DNA of 64,000 bases. Origin: Harmonia axyridis (taxonomy: Eukaryota > Arthropoda > Insecta > Coleoptera > Coccinellidae). The position numbers were made by a program, and so were the translations under genes. Where the stretch lies: assembly GCF_914767665.1 (NCBI RefSeq), contig NC_059504.1, positions 4,032,501-4,096,500 on the forward strand, in the 5' to 3' direction. Below the pieces are notes generated by a model, which saw only the letters and a list, made by a program, of their open reading frames with translations, searched no databases and had not been told where the DNA came from. Below, in pieces: positions 26,166 through 38,443 of the stretch. Position 1 is the stretch's first letter; the number at the start of each line of letters is the position of its first letter.

Positions 26166-26409
26166 ATATTAATAAAAGAAGATAAAATAAAACACTTGAT
26201 GTTTCACCTTGTGTTTATATGACTTTTCTTTAAATGATCCCAAGAATCTGTCATTTTCATTTGTATATCCAATTTAGGAACTCTCTGTATACAAGTAGTA
26301 AATAATTTCTGAAATAATAGTTTCTTATTGTAAATATTTGACAACAAAAAATCCATTGTTTATAACACAGAACTAAGTGACTAAAATTGAATTCTAGTTT
26401 TTCCCGCAG

Positions 26410-26582
26410 GTTTCCCATGGTTGAGTGCCTCGCCTGAGAGTTGCAGCAGCTCAGCATCTTACAGATCGACCCCATCACCACCTCCTCGTGAAACACCACC
26501 GCCATACTTGTTGTCTTCTAGCAACGTCTCTGATGAAGGAATCGTTATTGACTTTATGGACGAGAACCCACGAAAAAAGAAG
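26410..26582 (+). CDS. Glut4EF: Glut4EF-like transcription factor, internal coding exon 3 (Ser/Pro-rich)
   Basis: Acceptor ttcccgcag and donor gtgaga. The first two bases complete a Gly codon with the g left by exon 2, then the frame is open for 57 codons: FPWLSASPESCSSSASYRST followed by a proline-rich run (PSPPPRETPPPY) and an acidic segment (SDEGIVIDFMDENP) ending RKKK. The exon ends in phase 0. Composition suggests a low-complexity regulatory or activation region followed by a basic patch. The reading frame continues into the intron for about 60 codons after the donor; I treat that as chance, because the next exon (zinc finger) joins cleanly in phase 0. The flanking introns are about 13.6 and 26 kb. 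Confidence 0.82.
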
Positions 26583-27084
26583 GTGAGATTTTTTATTTTT
26601 ATCACTTCTAATTGTGGCAACTCCTCGAAATCCCGTGAGATGGCACCACAGTCTGTACACTATCAGGAACTACGTTACCACTCGAGATTTACCCCACATT
26701 CAAGTAATCAAGTCTATTTTTATCAAGTTTTGGTTGTATCTGCTATTCACCTGAATTTTTTTAACTAAATTAATATTTATTTTCCGCTTTAAGCTGTTAT
26801 TAACGGTTATTTACAATCGAGATAAATCGGTCAACAAACACTTTCAATACAAATAGTTGCGCTCGATATATAAAGTGAATGTTACACATTTCAATTATTA
26901 CTCCATAATAATAGTAACTGTTCTTTTCCGCATTCCTTGTTGAAGCAATTCCTTCCCATCTAATAGATTCGGTTGAGTAGTCGTGGTTACCATAATTCGA
27001 TACAAAATTGCAAGAAGGAGGTTTTCTACGAATTTCATCACCAATTAATTCACACTGTTTGTTGGGAAAGCGTGAAGAATGTCA

Positions 27085-27250
27085 GTACAATCAACAGAAA
27101 GGATATTTATGATGTGGAAGCGATTTTAAATTCCTGCTGAGAATTTGGTGATTTCCTTCTTGATTGGCATAGAGCTTATCTTTCACGTGCCACCAAGGAA
27201 AAAAGTCTAAAGGTGTTAAATCATAAGATCTCGGTGTCCAATTCGAGAAA
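27085..27250 (-). pseudogene. Tc1/mariner-superfamily transposase C-terminal remnant
   Basis: The - strand reads SNWTPRSYDLTPLDFFPWWH then VKDKLYANQEGNHQILSRNL, a decayed form of the NWPPRSCDLTPLDYFLWGYV block of copies A-G, but from a more divergent element. No TIRs are recognised. The - strand sequence up to about 27480 may belong to the same remnant. Confidence 0.55.
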
Positions 27251-27841
27251 GGCAACTTTTCTTGCATAATTGGGATGGTTTCGTTGCTTGTATGGCCATT
27301 TTCAGTAATGGTTTTACTTGTCGAATGTCAAAAGATGACAGCTTCAATAGCAGCAGCTGTCCAGATAGCGGGCTTTTCAAAATGAAACCTCTTATTGGAA
27401 ACTCTTGTACAAATTTCCAAAAAACAAAACATTGATCCACATTGAACTCAAGACCAAGAAATGCCACAAACATTGCAATATTTCATCTATTTATCAGCTA
27501 ATTTTTAGAATGACTTGAATCGTTATCATATTCTCCTCAGAAAAATGTATTTTCAGAATTATTCCAGTTGTAAGTTCTTTCTGTTGTTATACATTTATCT
27601 TTCCAATATTGCCAATGTTTGTGTAGTGGGTGGAGCAATAGAAGATCCCATTTCACAGCCTATAGGTTTCTCATAAAATGTATTATATTACTTTTATTTC
27701 CACGATATACATTTCACATAATTACGGAAAATACTGAAAAGTATCGATATACATGTTTCAATATGTCAGGATTTATCTCTGAAATAATGATTGATTTGCA
27801 TTCATGATGGATTTTGAAGTTGGACATTAGATAACAGGCAA

Positions 27842-28590
27842 ATTGAAAATTCCCCAGTGTACCATAGAAAAACACATTTTTTTGGCAAATCTTATTTCAC
27901 TTTTCAACATAGTTGCCTTCGAGGGTGATACAGCGATTATATAGATTTTCCAACTTTTCTATACCATTTTCGTAGTAGGATTTGTCTTTAGCTTCAAAAT
28001 AGGCCTCAGTTTCGGCGATTACTTCTACATCAGCGAGCATTCTTTTGAGGTCTGAGAACAGGAAAAAGTCGCTGGAGGTCAGATCTGGCGATTACGGTGG
28101 AAGCAGAAGTAATTCGTAGCCCAATTCATGCAATGATATCTTCAAAAGGTCTGCTATCTCGATCAACTTCACTTTACGGTAATTCAAAATTATTTTGTGA
28201 ACTTTTTTAATTTTTTCTTCGGTGACAGCCTCTTTTGGGCGTCCACTGCGTTCGCTGTGTTCGGTGCTTATTTCACCACGTGAGCATACCAATCAATGAT
28301 GGTTGATTTTCCTGATGCAGACCCCGGAAACTCTCCATCAAGCCAAGATTTTGCTTCAACTGTATTTTTTTCCTTCAAAAAGCAATATTTTATCAGCACA
28401 CGAAATTCTTTTTTTCCATCTTTTTTCAAATAACAAAAGTAGCTACACTCACAACGCAATATCTAACAAACTAGTGGTCGGACTGCTGTCAAATTTTGAC
28501 ACGTATCGTTTGAAGGTTGCTACTAACTGAAAATCATATGGATTTAATACTAGCACCGCCATCTGTGCATCACACCGGGGACTTTTCAAT
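27842..28590 (-). mobile_element. mariner (DD34D-type) element with large internal deletion
   Basis: TIRs ATTGAAAATTCCCCAGTGTAC (left) and the inverse of ACACCGGGGACTTTTCAAT (right). On the - strand the N-terminal DNA-binding part (KKEFRVLIKYCFLKEKNTVE … GKSTIIDWYAH … ERSGRPKEAVTEEKIKKVHK … EIADLLKIS) jumps directly to the C-terminus (LHELGYELLLLPP, SPDL…DFFLFSDLKRML, EAKDKSYYENGIEKLENLYN). The middle, including the first two catalytic Asp residues, is deleted, and frameshifts break the remainder. Confidence 0.75.
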
Positions 28591-30589
28591 GTTCCTAATA
28601 TTTGAAAAACTATTTTTTTTTGGGAGATATAAAGACGAAGAACACCTATAAGCAAAAAATTACTATTATTGGCTATGAAAATTCTCCTTGGCGAACTCAA
28701 AATAATGATTTATCGACGTGAAAGGTTCCGAAAATGAGAATGTTAGTTTTCGTGAGCTGTAAATCGACTAGGACAACATTATTGCTACCCAAATGATTAA
28801 TTCCCTCAAAGTCACCTCCTAAATTATTGAAGGCGACGAGTATTAACCTTCAGTTGTTGCATAGGATTGGGAGCTTCCAACTACGTTACGTAATGTGTTA
28901 ATCAGACGAAAACGGATATTTTATTCATTTCCTGTTCAAGGCCTCAGCTTTCTGTGCAGCTAGATCTCCGTTCGTTTTGTTAATTGCTTGATTCAAGTCG
29001 ATATACGACTTCTGGTAGTAAATGGAAATGTGTGTTGAGAAAAAATTCACGAAGAGTAAGAGGAAGAAAACGTTTTATTAATTTTGCATCAAGTAGTTTT
29101 TTCTGCCTCAATCAAGGTCTAAAAGATTTACAGAAAAATCCTATAAAGTATGTCTCATGAAGGTTGAACTTGGTACGTTCATGCATTATATGTTAAGTTC
29201 ATTATGTAAGAGTTCAGACACAATTTTTTCGTCGACATCCAGAACGATTTTAAATTATGTAATGTCTTTCTCAATATACATTATATAGCTTCAGAGAGTA
29301 CAAAATCATTGGAGAGCCTTAAATTTGCTTAACTTTACTGTTTTCATATTGTCAGTTCATTTCAAGTGCGTCTTGTTTCATATTTTGCATTGCAAATGAA
29401 ATTTTAGGAACAAAACAGCTTCTTGGTGTTGATTGTTCCCAATATTTGGCTTTATCTTAGTTTCTTAGATATTCGAAAAATTCTACAATTTTCGTTTTCG
29501 GTAATTTTTATGGATCTTTTTGATAGTCTTATAGTTCTTGATATGCTCCAAGTGATCATCGAATTTGGGGCACCCTGTACAATGTCTTTCATTGTACAAT
29601 GACAAAATAACAATAAGTAAAGGCCAATGTGTATCAACTTTTTGACAACTTTTGTAATAATGGTCACCCCTCTCAATATATCACTCTGTGAATCTCAAAA
29701 ACTGGTCATAGCAAAGCCAATATTGTTTGACATTATGAAAGTGTACTCGAACTAAGAGTAATGACAAGAAATTGGAAAATTTCACGGACAACTTTTTCAA
29801 TTACAGGGAGAATAATGAACTAAACTAATTTCATTTTGAATAATGTTTGACTTACTACGTATCTAACAATAATTTTCATTAAAAACCAGTCTAAAATTAT
29901 TACCTTATGGGTAAGCAATATTTGTTGAGCAAAAGTGTTTCATTCAATATTTTTTCCTACGAGAAATGTTACTTCAAAGAAATGCTATTTTCCAACTTCG
30001 ACACCCTGTATCTCGAAAACTAGTCATAGGATTGAGTTGGCCCCCTAGACTTTCTTGTTCAGGAGGTCATATTCAACAACAAACGAAAAATTGAGAAAAA
30101 TCAACCAGTAACAATGTTTCATTAGGTAGCTGCCTAGTCTTTTATGTCTCATGCTTAAAAACGTGAATCTCTTTAAGAAATTCGTGGAATTCTAATCTTA
30201 GTATATTGTAAATATCCCTGCATTATACACCCTGCCATTCCTTTCAAATTCAGACTCTCGTTGTCACGGCCAGATCTATCTGTTTTCACAATGCTCGATT
30301 GGAGATTACGCAAGCACAGAATAGGTTAGGTGCAGCAAACATAGATGCCGGCCGGCACGGGTAGAAAAAATACCTCATGGAAGCAGGAAGCAAGGACAAA
30401 TTTATTTACGTCAAGGCAAGGTCAACCCACAAATGGCTGGCTCGTATTTATATCCGTTTGCTTGCGAACTTTTATTATCAACGCCATTTAGAATTCATCT
30501 CGCTATGCACATTGGAAGGTCCCAGTCGCTTATTAAGCCATATACAGTGAGGGAGTCAAGTTATTTGGATATTTGGTTATGCTAGCGGT
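28591..30589. other. intron 3, stretch without recognised genes
   Basis: AT-rich. Scattered caccctgta motifs (29570, 30003) resemble termini of TIR repeat family 2. A GC-richer patch at 30300-30480 (gatgccggccggcacggg) is unexplained. Confidence 0.45.
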
Positions 30590-30742
30590 TTGTTGAATTC
30601 TGCATCTTCGAAAACCTTCTCTAGACGTCAAAATCACCGTTCTTCCACTAATAGCGGCCTCACCATAGGTATTGGAGAGCATTCGATGAGCCTCAGCCGC
30701 AGATTTCTCCATAATGATGCAGAAATTTGAAAATTCCCGCAA
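30590..30742 (-). pseudogene. mariner transposase N-terminal fragment
   Basis: The - strand reads FCIIMEKSAAEAHRMLSNTY then GEAAISGRTV, the helix-turn-helix start typical of one mariner lineage. Similarity fades after that. No TIRs or catalytic motifs are seen. Confidence 0.5.
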
Positions 30743-32187
30743 ATGACGAGAATTTGGTTAGTAAGCTGACTTGCTTAATCGAAAATAACTTTATGATGCA
30801 GACACAAATCGACTAATATTTCGATGGCGTTATGTTTACAAATACCCAGGCTGATTGTATGACATCTATGACCTATTTTTTCGACTACAACTTACCGCTA
30901 CAACCATTTATTGGTTTCGTATTGTTTTTCTACCAATGAAATTAGATATCAACAATGAGTTCATCTTCTACTGAAGGTTCTACAAAAGCTCAGAATGCAA
31001 ATCCATTCATAACATGACATCTCTAGAACAGCAACGAAACCAATTTCATGAAATTTTTCTTATCTATTTTTATGATGCATGTAACTTAAGTTATCTTTCA
31101 CACAAGTTGATATTAGGATGGTGGAGTCCTAGCATTGCTCATACACTAAATAATTCTGATGGAATTCATGACTCTTATCAGCGAAACGCAGGTATGTGGG
31201 CAATTTTTATTCACTTGTTAGCCTTCAGGTCGTTTGGAGTTGAAAGATGACATGTTTGTTCAAGCTTTTGAAAGAGCTCCTCTGAAATGAATTGATAAAG
31301 TTTTTAAGTAGGCTTTTATCAAACAGCAATTTCATTCTTTAAATATTCATTTTAAGAGACCATAATTTTGATATTTTCTTCGAGTTTCATCATTCATATC
31401 AAGATATTTTGAAAACATTTATCCTTGAGTGATTTCCAAAGCTAGATGAACACGTAAACATTAAACATCTATATTACTCTGAAACGGTCATCATTGGAAA
31501 ATTTCAACATGAATCAATTTTTATACAACTCGACTAAAAGTTTCAGAATTTTAATGGATGAGTGAAATTAAAACACCCACAGCTTAAAACGCACATTATA
31601 AAAGATTAACGCAGATTATAAAGACATATTAAACACATGGATATTTTAAAAAAGTTTTACTTATCATAATCAGTTATAAAAAGTTAAATATTTGGCAAAC
31701 AATTGGTAAAAAATATATTTTATTATTAATTGCTAAAAATACAGAATAATTGTAATACTGAACTATCTGAACTTCCTCTGTATTGTCATTAAGCTTTATG
31801 TACTGCATAATATGAAGATTTATAATTATATTCATTTTTCACACAGAAATGAAAATATTATTTTTGAATATTAATAACACAATTTGAACAATTAATGACA
31901 TTAACCCCAGCTGACAACATAGTTTTCAGTTCAGCATTAATTTGCATATTTTCCATTTAATTTTCTCCAAGGATGTTTATGGCAATCTACTGTTTATTAA
32001 TTATGGAATTTCCCGCATAACCCTCAGCAACTGTATTAGTCCGCCATTCCTCTTGTCTCATGATTTTCTCAACATAACCTAAGACAACACAAGTAGAAAT
32101 TACATTACTTTATTATTCAAGCTGCACAAAAAGCATTGAATTCAGTTGCCAGAATTACACTAAGTCAATAAAATTATTCCATTAGAA

Positions 32188-32208
32188 TTATTATTATTAT
32201 TATTATTA
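32188..32208 (+). repeat. (ATT)n microsatellite
   Basis: Seven ATT units, followed by aataaaa. Confidence 0.8.
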
Positions 32209-32880
32209 GAAATAAAATTGTAACGGAAAACCTGCCTCTGGGTGTATTTCTATAAATATGTCAAAACAGAACAGGCTTCCTTGCACCTATTCATTATACT
32301 GAAGGAATGCCCATTTTCCAACATATTATTTTTCCTAGAACTCCGATTATGGAATGTCCAAGCTGTTCTGAGTAGTTTCAATAGCACGATTATTATGGTT
32401 TTGTGGAAAGCTGATATCATCGTTGTAATTTCCCGAGCTTTTTCCTTGTTTCATACAAATGTAAATGCATAATAGACCATGGGTCAGCGACTTATTTCTT
32501 TCTTCTGTTAATGTCATTAATATGTTTATATTATGTCTGAATCTTGAAAGAGTATCAAGATTGGTAGAAATATTTGTTAAGGTCACTTTGTATACTTTCC
32601 ACAAATTGAATCTCTGACCACTCGTCGTCTTTTTTCTCCATAGAATTAATTTTATGGTTATTACGTGTTAGATTTAGGAACAGGAAAGATAAATAAAAAC
32701 CTGATCTATTTCACATCTAATCGTTTGATGGACTTTATAACATCATTGTATCAAATTCACACCAAGACACGAGTAACAGCAGTTTATATGTAAATTTTCA
32801 GACAGTATGAGAAATTAAGTTTTTATTTATCGGAATTTCTCAGCGTAATTTGGTAGCAAAGGCAAATTACAAAGGTCAAC

Positions 32881-33195
32881 ACCAAAAGAAAGCATGTGTT
32901 TTTTTATCATATTCAATATTGGTATACTCTTTGGAATATTGAATCTTCGGAATCAAAAATATAAAACTTGCTAAAATTGTTATTGGCTGATGCTGATGAG
33001 CTCTTTGAAGCGGTTGCTTGAAGATAAGTTTCTGTCGGTTCTTTATTTCCAAAAGAAAGCATTTAATCTTTTATTATCATATTCAATAGTGGAGTATTAA
33101 ATGTTCGGAATCAACTGAGAAGAAATATAAAACTAAATACAATTGTTATTGGCTGATGATGCTGAGCTCCTTGAAACGGTCTATCGCCACAAAAC
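32881..33195 (+). repeat. diverged tandem duplication, ~160-bp unit
   Basis: Two head-to-tail units, 32881-33050 and 33051-33195. Both start ccaaaagaaagcat, share ttatcatattcaata, ttcggaatcaa, attgttattggctgatg and gagctc.ttgaa.cggt, and differ by small indels. They lie just before transposon copy F. Confidence 0.65.
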
Positions 33196-33222
33196 TCTAG
33201 TAGACCTAGGTTTCTGTCTTTA

Positions 33223-34121
33223 TCGGGTGTTTTTTCTCGAGGTATAAAACTTTAAGTTGGCATAACTGTTCAAGATGGCGACCGATTTAACAGCTGTCAA
33301 GTGATTTATTCTCAGTTTGGTTTGGCAAATCATCATGAATAGACTCACTCCTGAACAACGCTTGCAAATAGTGCAATTTCATTTCGAAAATAATGGTTCT
33401 GTGCGGAATATGTATCACGCGCTACGTCCATTTTATTTTGATTAGCGATGAAGCGCACTTCTGGTTGAATGGCTACGTGAACAAACAAAACTGCCGCATT
33501 TGGAGTGAAGCTAATCCTCGAGTGTATGTCGAAGCACCGTTACATCCAGAAAAACTGACTGTTCGTTGCGCTTTTATGGGCTGGTGGAATCATTGGTCCG
33601 TACTTCTTCAAAAACTATGATGGCTAGAACGTTACAGATATAGGTATAGAACCATGATTACTAACTTTTTCATTCCTGACTTGAACAACCATGATGTCCA
33701 GGAGCTGTGGTTCCAACAAGACGGCGCAACATGTCACACAGCTCGTGCCACAATCGATTTGTTGAAAGACACGTTTGGTGACCGCCTAATTTCACATTTT
33801 GGACCTGTGAATTGGCCTCCAAGATCTTGTGATCTAACACCGCTAAACTACTTTCTTTAGGGCTATGTAAAGTCATTGGTCTATGCGGATAAGCCACAAA
33901 CTCTTGACCATTTGGAAGACAACATTCGCCGTGTTATTGCCGATATACGGCCACAAATGTTGGAAAAAGTCATCGAAAATTGGACGTCCAGATTGGAATA
34001 CATCCGAGCTAGCCGTGGCGGTCATATGCCAGAAATCATATTTAAAATGTAATGCCACAAGATTATCTTGCGGATAAATAAAATTCATGTCAAAGTTCTA
34101 TAGCTCTAAAAAAACACCCTT
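33223..34121 (+). mobile_element. Tc1/mariner-superfamily element, copy F (internally deleted)
   Basis: TA-flanked, 899 bp, ends TCGGGTGTTTTTTCTCGAG and …AAAAAAACACCCTT. It has the common deletion junction (GTATCACGCGCTACGTCC) after the N-terminal stub, a frameshift plus small deletion near 33620-33650, a stop in FLWGY at 33858, and loss of about 34 bp before the right TIR. A pseudogene. Confidence 0.82.
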
Positions 34122-37100
34122 TATTTTTTTTTTCTTATTTTTCGTTCTGAAATAATTTTAGAAAAATCGTTGGAACTCATCCTCTATGCCGATGAAGTAA
34201 CGCTGCTCCTATGTGTCAAATTATTCACAAAAAAGTCGTATGACGCTGACGCCTTATATTAATGAATCAAATTGAAAAGAATTCACCACTAAAAACATGA
34301 TAGAAACTTATAATGAATAATGAAATCAAAAAAACATATTTGATAAACTGTATCCTTCATAATCAATGTTTGCCTGATTTCAAAATAGATTGTTGCTAAT
34401 TTTTCAATGAACGTTTTTGGCCTTTGTTCCCAGAGAAGGTAATGTGAAAATCCCCGCCAAATAATCATGCGCAATATATATTCTTTTGTTTGCAAAACAA
34501 AATTTTCAGAGACCACGGACGTGCATTATCCAAGTTCTTAGTAAAGGCTAGCTATTAATTTATCAACACGTGTAACAGTGGTTGTTATTACAAAGGTCAG
34601 TTTCTCGAATCCTACATGTAATTTTTAAATTATACGTATCATTCGCTACAACGTAAACATGACCATGTTGTGTTTACGAGTTCGAAATCGGTATTATTCT
34701 CATTGAACTTATCTCTCTGGTATTTTAGTGGAAAAACAAGAAGATTGTTTTGATCTTGTAACAATTGGTTTTTACGCTGATGAGCTTGCTAGAGGAAAGT
34801 ATTGGGAATCTCGACGCATTAAATACGTCAAGATGACGTTAGTCATACGTAAGTTCGTAACCTACGAACAGCACTCTATGATTTACGTCATATATGAATG
34901 AAATTCAATGAAATTAATCGATACTGGTTGACGTTACTACTAACTGCTGATGCGTTAGCAGATAAGTAGGCTACTGCACTTTTCATGACGTTTATCTCCT
35001 GATGACATCTGCAAATTACGAAAACATCAATTACAATTCGGTATTTAATTTTATTTTGCAATAATGAACATTCGAAACATAGTAAAAGACATTTTCTTGG
35101 CAAAATTCGATTTTATTATTCAACATAGTCTGGCCCTTTTGGAGGTAATCAATGAATATTATACCTTGCGCATCTCAGAATACTGATGCCATAACCTTGC
35201 CAGCTAACTGTTGTGTATTTCCTCGCTTTGGATTCGGTTCATCGTGTGCAGTCCACTCAGCTGACTGTCGGTTGGACTCCGGAGTGAAATGACGGAGCCA
35301 TGTTTCATCCATTGTTACATATCGACGCGAAAATTCAGGTTTATTGCACTTGAACAGCTTCAAACACTGCTCAGAATCATTAACACGTTGTTTTGATCGA
35401 TTGTGAGCTCGCGCGGTACCTATTTTGCACAAAGTTTTCTCATGTCCAAATATTCGCGAATGATATGAGGCACACGTTCGAATGATATCTTCACAATATC
35501 TGCTATCTCGATCTACTCAGCCTCTTTTGGAGGTCCACTGCGTTCGCCATCTTCGGTGCTCATTTCACCACGTTTAAACTTAGCACACCAATCAATGATG
35601 GTTGATTTTTTTTGATTTTTTTTCTGGTGCAGACCCCGGAAATTCTTCATCAAGCCAAGATTTTGCTTCAACTGTAATTTTTCCCTCGAAAAGCTATATT
35701 TAATCAGCACACGAAATACTTTTTTTCCCATCATTTTTCAAATAACAAAAGCAGCTACACTCACAACGCAATATCTCACAAACTAATGGTCGGACTGCTG
35801 TCAAATTTTGATACATATCGTTTGAATGTTGGTACTAACTGAAAAGCATATGGATTTAGCACTTGCATCGCCATCTGTGCATCAGACCGGGGACTTTTCA
35901 ATTGTCCTAATATCTGATACTTTTATTGATTTCACTAAAATTAATTTCTTTCTATCTAGGTTTAATTATAAAATAATTTATCAATGTCCAGCAGTTCCTA
36001 TACAGCGTGAATCTTTTAGGAACAAATTTGCGAGTCAGCTCAAATCCAAACCTGTTACTTTCTTGTCGAATCGTGCAGAAAAATTCTCGGTCATACCCGA
36101 ATAATTTACGAGCTCTTGACTTTAAGCGATACTAATCTCTCTAAAAACACGACATTTCAGATTAATTAATTATTCTCCTTAAATACCTGTTTTCCAAAAT
36201 ATCAAGGATCTCCTCATATTCAAGAGAATTATTGCGACAACCTTCCACTGAATACTTGCATTTTTTGGTTAATCTCTCATAAAAATGCAACTTTTTTGAT
36301 TCATGTCCCCTGCAGATATGGTTATCATGATTTTACCCAAACTGAGGTAGAATTGATACATAAATATTATGGTGAAAAGTGATATTTCAATCGCTTTGAA
36401 TGTTTATGTTATTCTGATCTTGAACGAAATTCTTGGATCGTGATATTTCATCATTTAATAATTATTATTCGAATGAGGTTTTTATGGCTATATTCAAAAT
36501 ATTTTCGCGACAAGCAGTAAGTGGAAATCGATCTTCAACAACTGAGATGATAATTCCAAAATCTTTATTATTGAAAACAGCAATTAATCATAATCTGAGA
36601 AGGCTACATTAAAATACCGTTCTCAATGTATCCACATTGTAAATTAGAATGTATGTTTCCTAAACGACTTTTAAAACTTTAAACATAACATAAATATCGT
36701 AAAAAATGCTAAACAAATGCATGTTTTGTATTTTTATTCGAACACGTATCAAATTTTGGCAACGGACATCGACCTCAGAGCTGGAACGAAAAACAATCTC
36801 GTATTCGAGAAATACTGTTACAATCAAGTGTATAGAATGACCCACAAATTCATGTGTTAGAATTTTCAAGAAGCACAAAATCCTATAGGTTTATTTTGAC
36901 TATTCTTATTGTTTGTATTTGTTTATTGATTAGAGTGATGCTGATCTGGGCTAATCACTCATAATTGTTGATATTTCACATTGTTCAGCAGTAGTGTTTG
37001 GCGTTAATTCATCTGTTTATCAGCTGACACAATGACACCTTTCTGAAGTAACGACGTATTTTGTTGGTGATAAAGACTGACCCTAATAGCTTTCACTCTT

Positions 37101-37507
37101 GAATACAATGAATAGGAATGCAACAGATTGGTTCCGTGGTTTTGTATTAATTTTATAGGCCATCGTCCTATAACGAATTCGTCAGTCTTGACTTTTAATT
37201 TTTATTTATTTTTTTATAATTTTTAAAGATGAACCTTCTAATTCATTGTGGTGAAAACTGAAAATAATGTTTCGAGAACTGTGCCATATGTTTCATGTCT
37301 ACTTTTGGTCAAAAAAAATACCAAAAATCTTGCTTGAAGAAATATCTTGGTACAACTAACTCCAAATTAAATTCTCCTGGAGTTTGAGCGTATTCTTTTG
37401 CTTAGGAGAATATTTTATTTAATTTGTTTTCTTGGTATTCAACCTCTAAAAATCATGAATATTATCCTATTTCATCTTTTTCTCGGAAACTGGAAGAACT
37501 ATTTCTA
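34122..37507. other. intron 3, around the 35076 mariner
   Basis: Apart from the mariner at 35076-35901, AT-rich sequence with no recognised coding or repeat structure. Confidence 0.45.
35076..35901 (-). mobile_element. mariner (DD34D-type) element, C-terminal half deleted
   Basis: Same mariner family as 27842 and 43333. The right terminus GACCGGGGACTTTTCAAT is intact; the left terminus has decayed beyond the UTR (CAAAATTCGATTTTATTATTC). The - strand encodes GKKVFRVLIKYSFSREKL, KSTIIDWCAKFKRGEMSTED, then in other frames RRYVTMDETWLRHFTPESNR and GKVMASVF. It then drops straight to the 3' UTR, so the second and third Asp motifs are absent. Confidence 0.75.
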
Positions 37508-38443
37508 AAGCGTGTTTTTTTAGAGCTATAGAATTTTGAATTGCAATAAAACAACGATAAATTATTCGATTGAAATGAATATCATTTATCCGCAAATAAT
37601 CTTGTGGCATTACATTTTGAATATGATTTCTGGCATATGACCGCCACGGCTGGCTCGGATGTAGTCCAATCTGGACGTCCAATTTTCGATGACTTTTTCC
37701 AACATTTGTGGCCGTATATCGGCAATAACACAGCGAATGTTGTCTTTCAAATGGTCAAGGGTTTGTGGCTTATCCGCATAGACCAATGACTTAACATAGC
37801 CCCACAGTAGTCTAGCGGTGTTAAATCACAAGATCTTGGAGGCCAATTCACAGGTTCCAAACGTGAAATTATAGGCGCTCACCGAACGTGTCTTTCAATA
37901 AATCTATTGTGGCATGAGCTGTGTGACGTGTTGCGCCGTCTTGTTGGAACCAAAGCTCCTGGACATCATGGTTATTCAATTCCGGAATGAAAAAGTTAGT
38001 AATCATGGCTCTAGACTGATCACCATTGACTGTAACGTTCTGGCCATCATCGTTTTTGAAGAAGTACGGACCAATGATTCCACCAGCCCATAAAGCGCAC
38101 CAAACAGTCAGTTTTTCTGGATGTAAAGGTGTTTCGACATACACTTGAGGATTAGCTTCACTCCAAATGCGGCAGTTTTGTTTGTTGACGTAGCCATTCA
38201 ACAAGAAGTGCGCTTCATCGCTAAACAAGATAAAATGGACGTAGTGCGCGATACGTATTCCGCACAGAACCATTATTTTCGAAATAAAATTGCACTATTT
38301 GCAAGCGTTGTTCAGTCGTGAGTCTATTCATGATGAATTGCCAAATCAAACTGAGAATAAATCACTTGACAGCTCTTAAATCGGTCGCCATCTTGAACAG
38401 TAATGCCAACTTAAAGTTATATACCTCGAAAAAAAACACCTGT
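37508..38443 (-). mobile_element. Tc1/mariner-superfamily element, copy G (internally deleted)
   Basis: TA-flanked, 936 bp, left end AAGCGTGTTTTTTTAGAGC and right end …AAAAAAAACACCTGT. The catalytic ORF (37869-38273, 134 codons) begins at the shared deletion junction. It breaks near 37870 (inserted bases in the ISRF region), and the C-terminal part continues in another frame. Confidence 0.82.

Larger units (their letters stand above)
30743..33222. other. intron 3, between mariner fragment and copy F
   Basis: AT-rich; only the (ATT)n tract at 32188 and the tandem duplication at 32881 are recognised. Confidence 0.5.

Noticed and set aside
26583..26768. Open frame continuing past exon 3 into the intron
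   Set aside because: A good donor (gtgaga) follows RKKK and the zinc-finger exon joins in phase 0. The continuation has random-looking composition.
36660..36878. 72-codon - strand ORF and similar short ORFs throughout the introns
   Set aside because: Composition and length are as expected by chance. None shows a signal peptide, domain or conserved neighbour.
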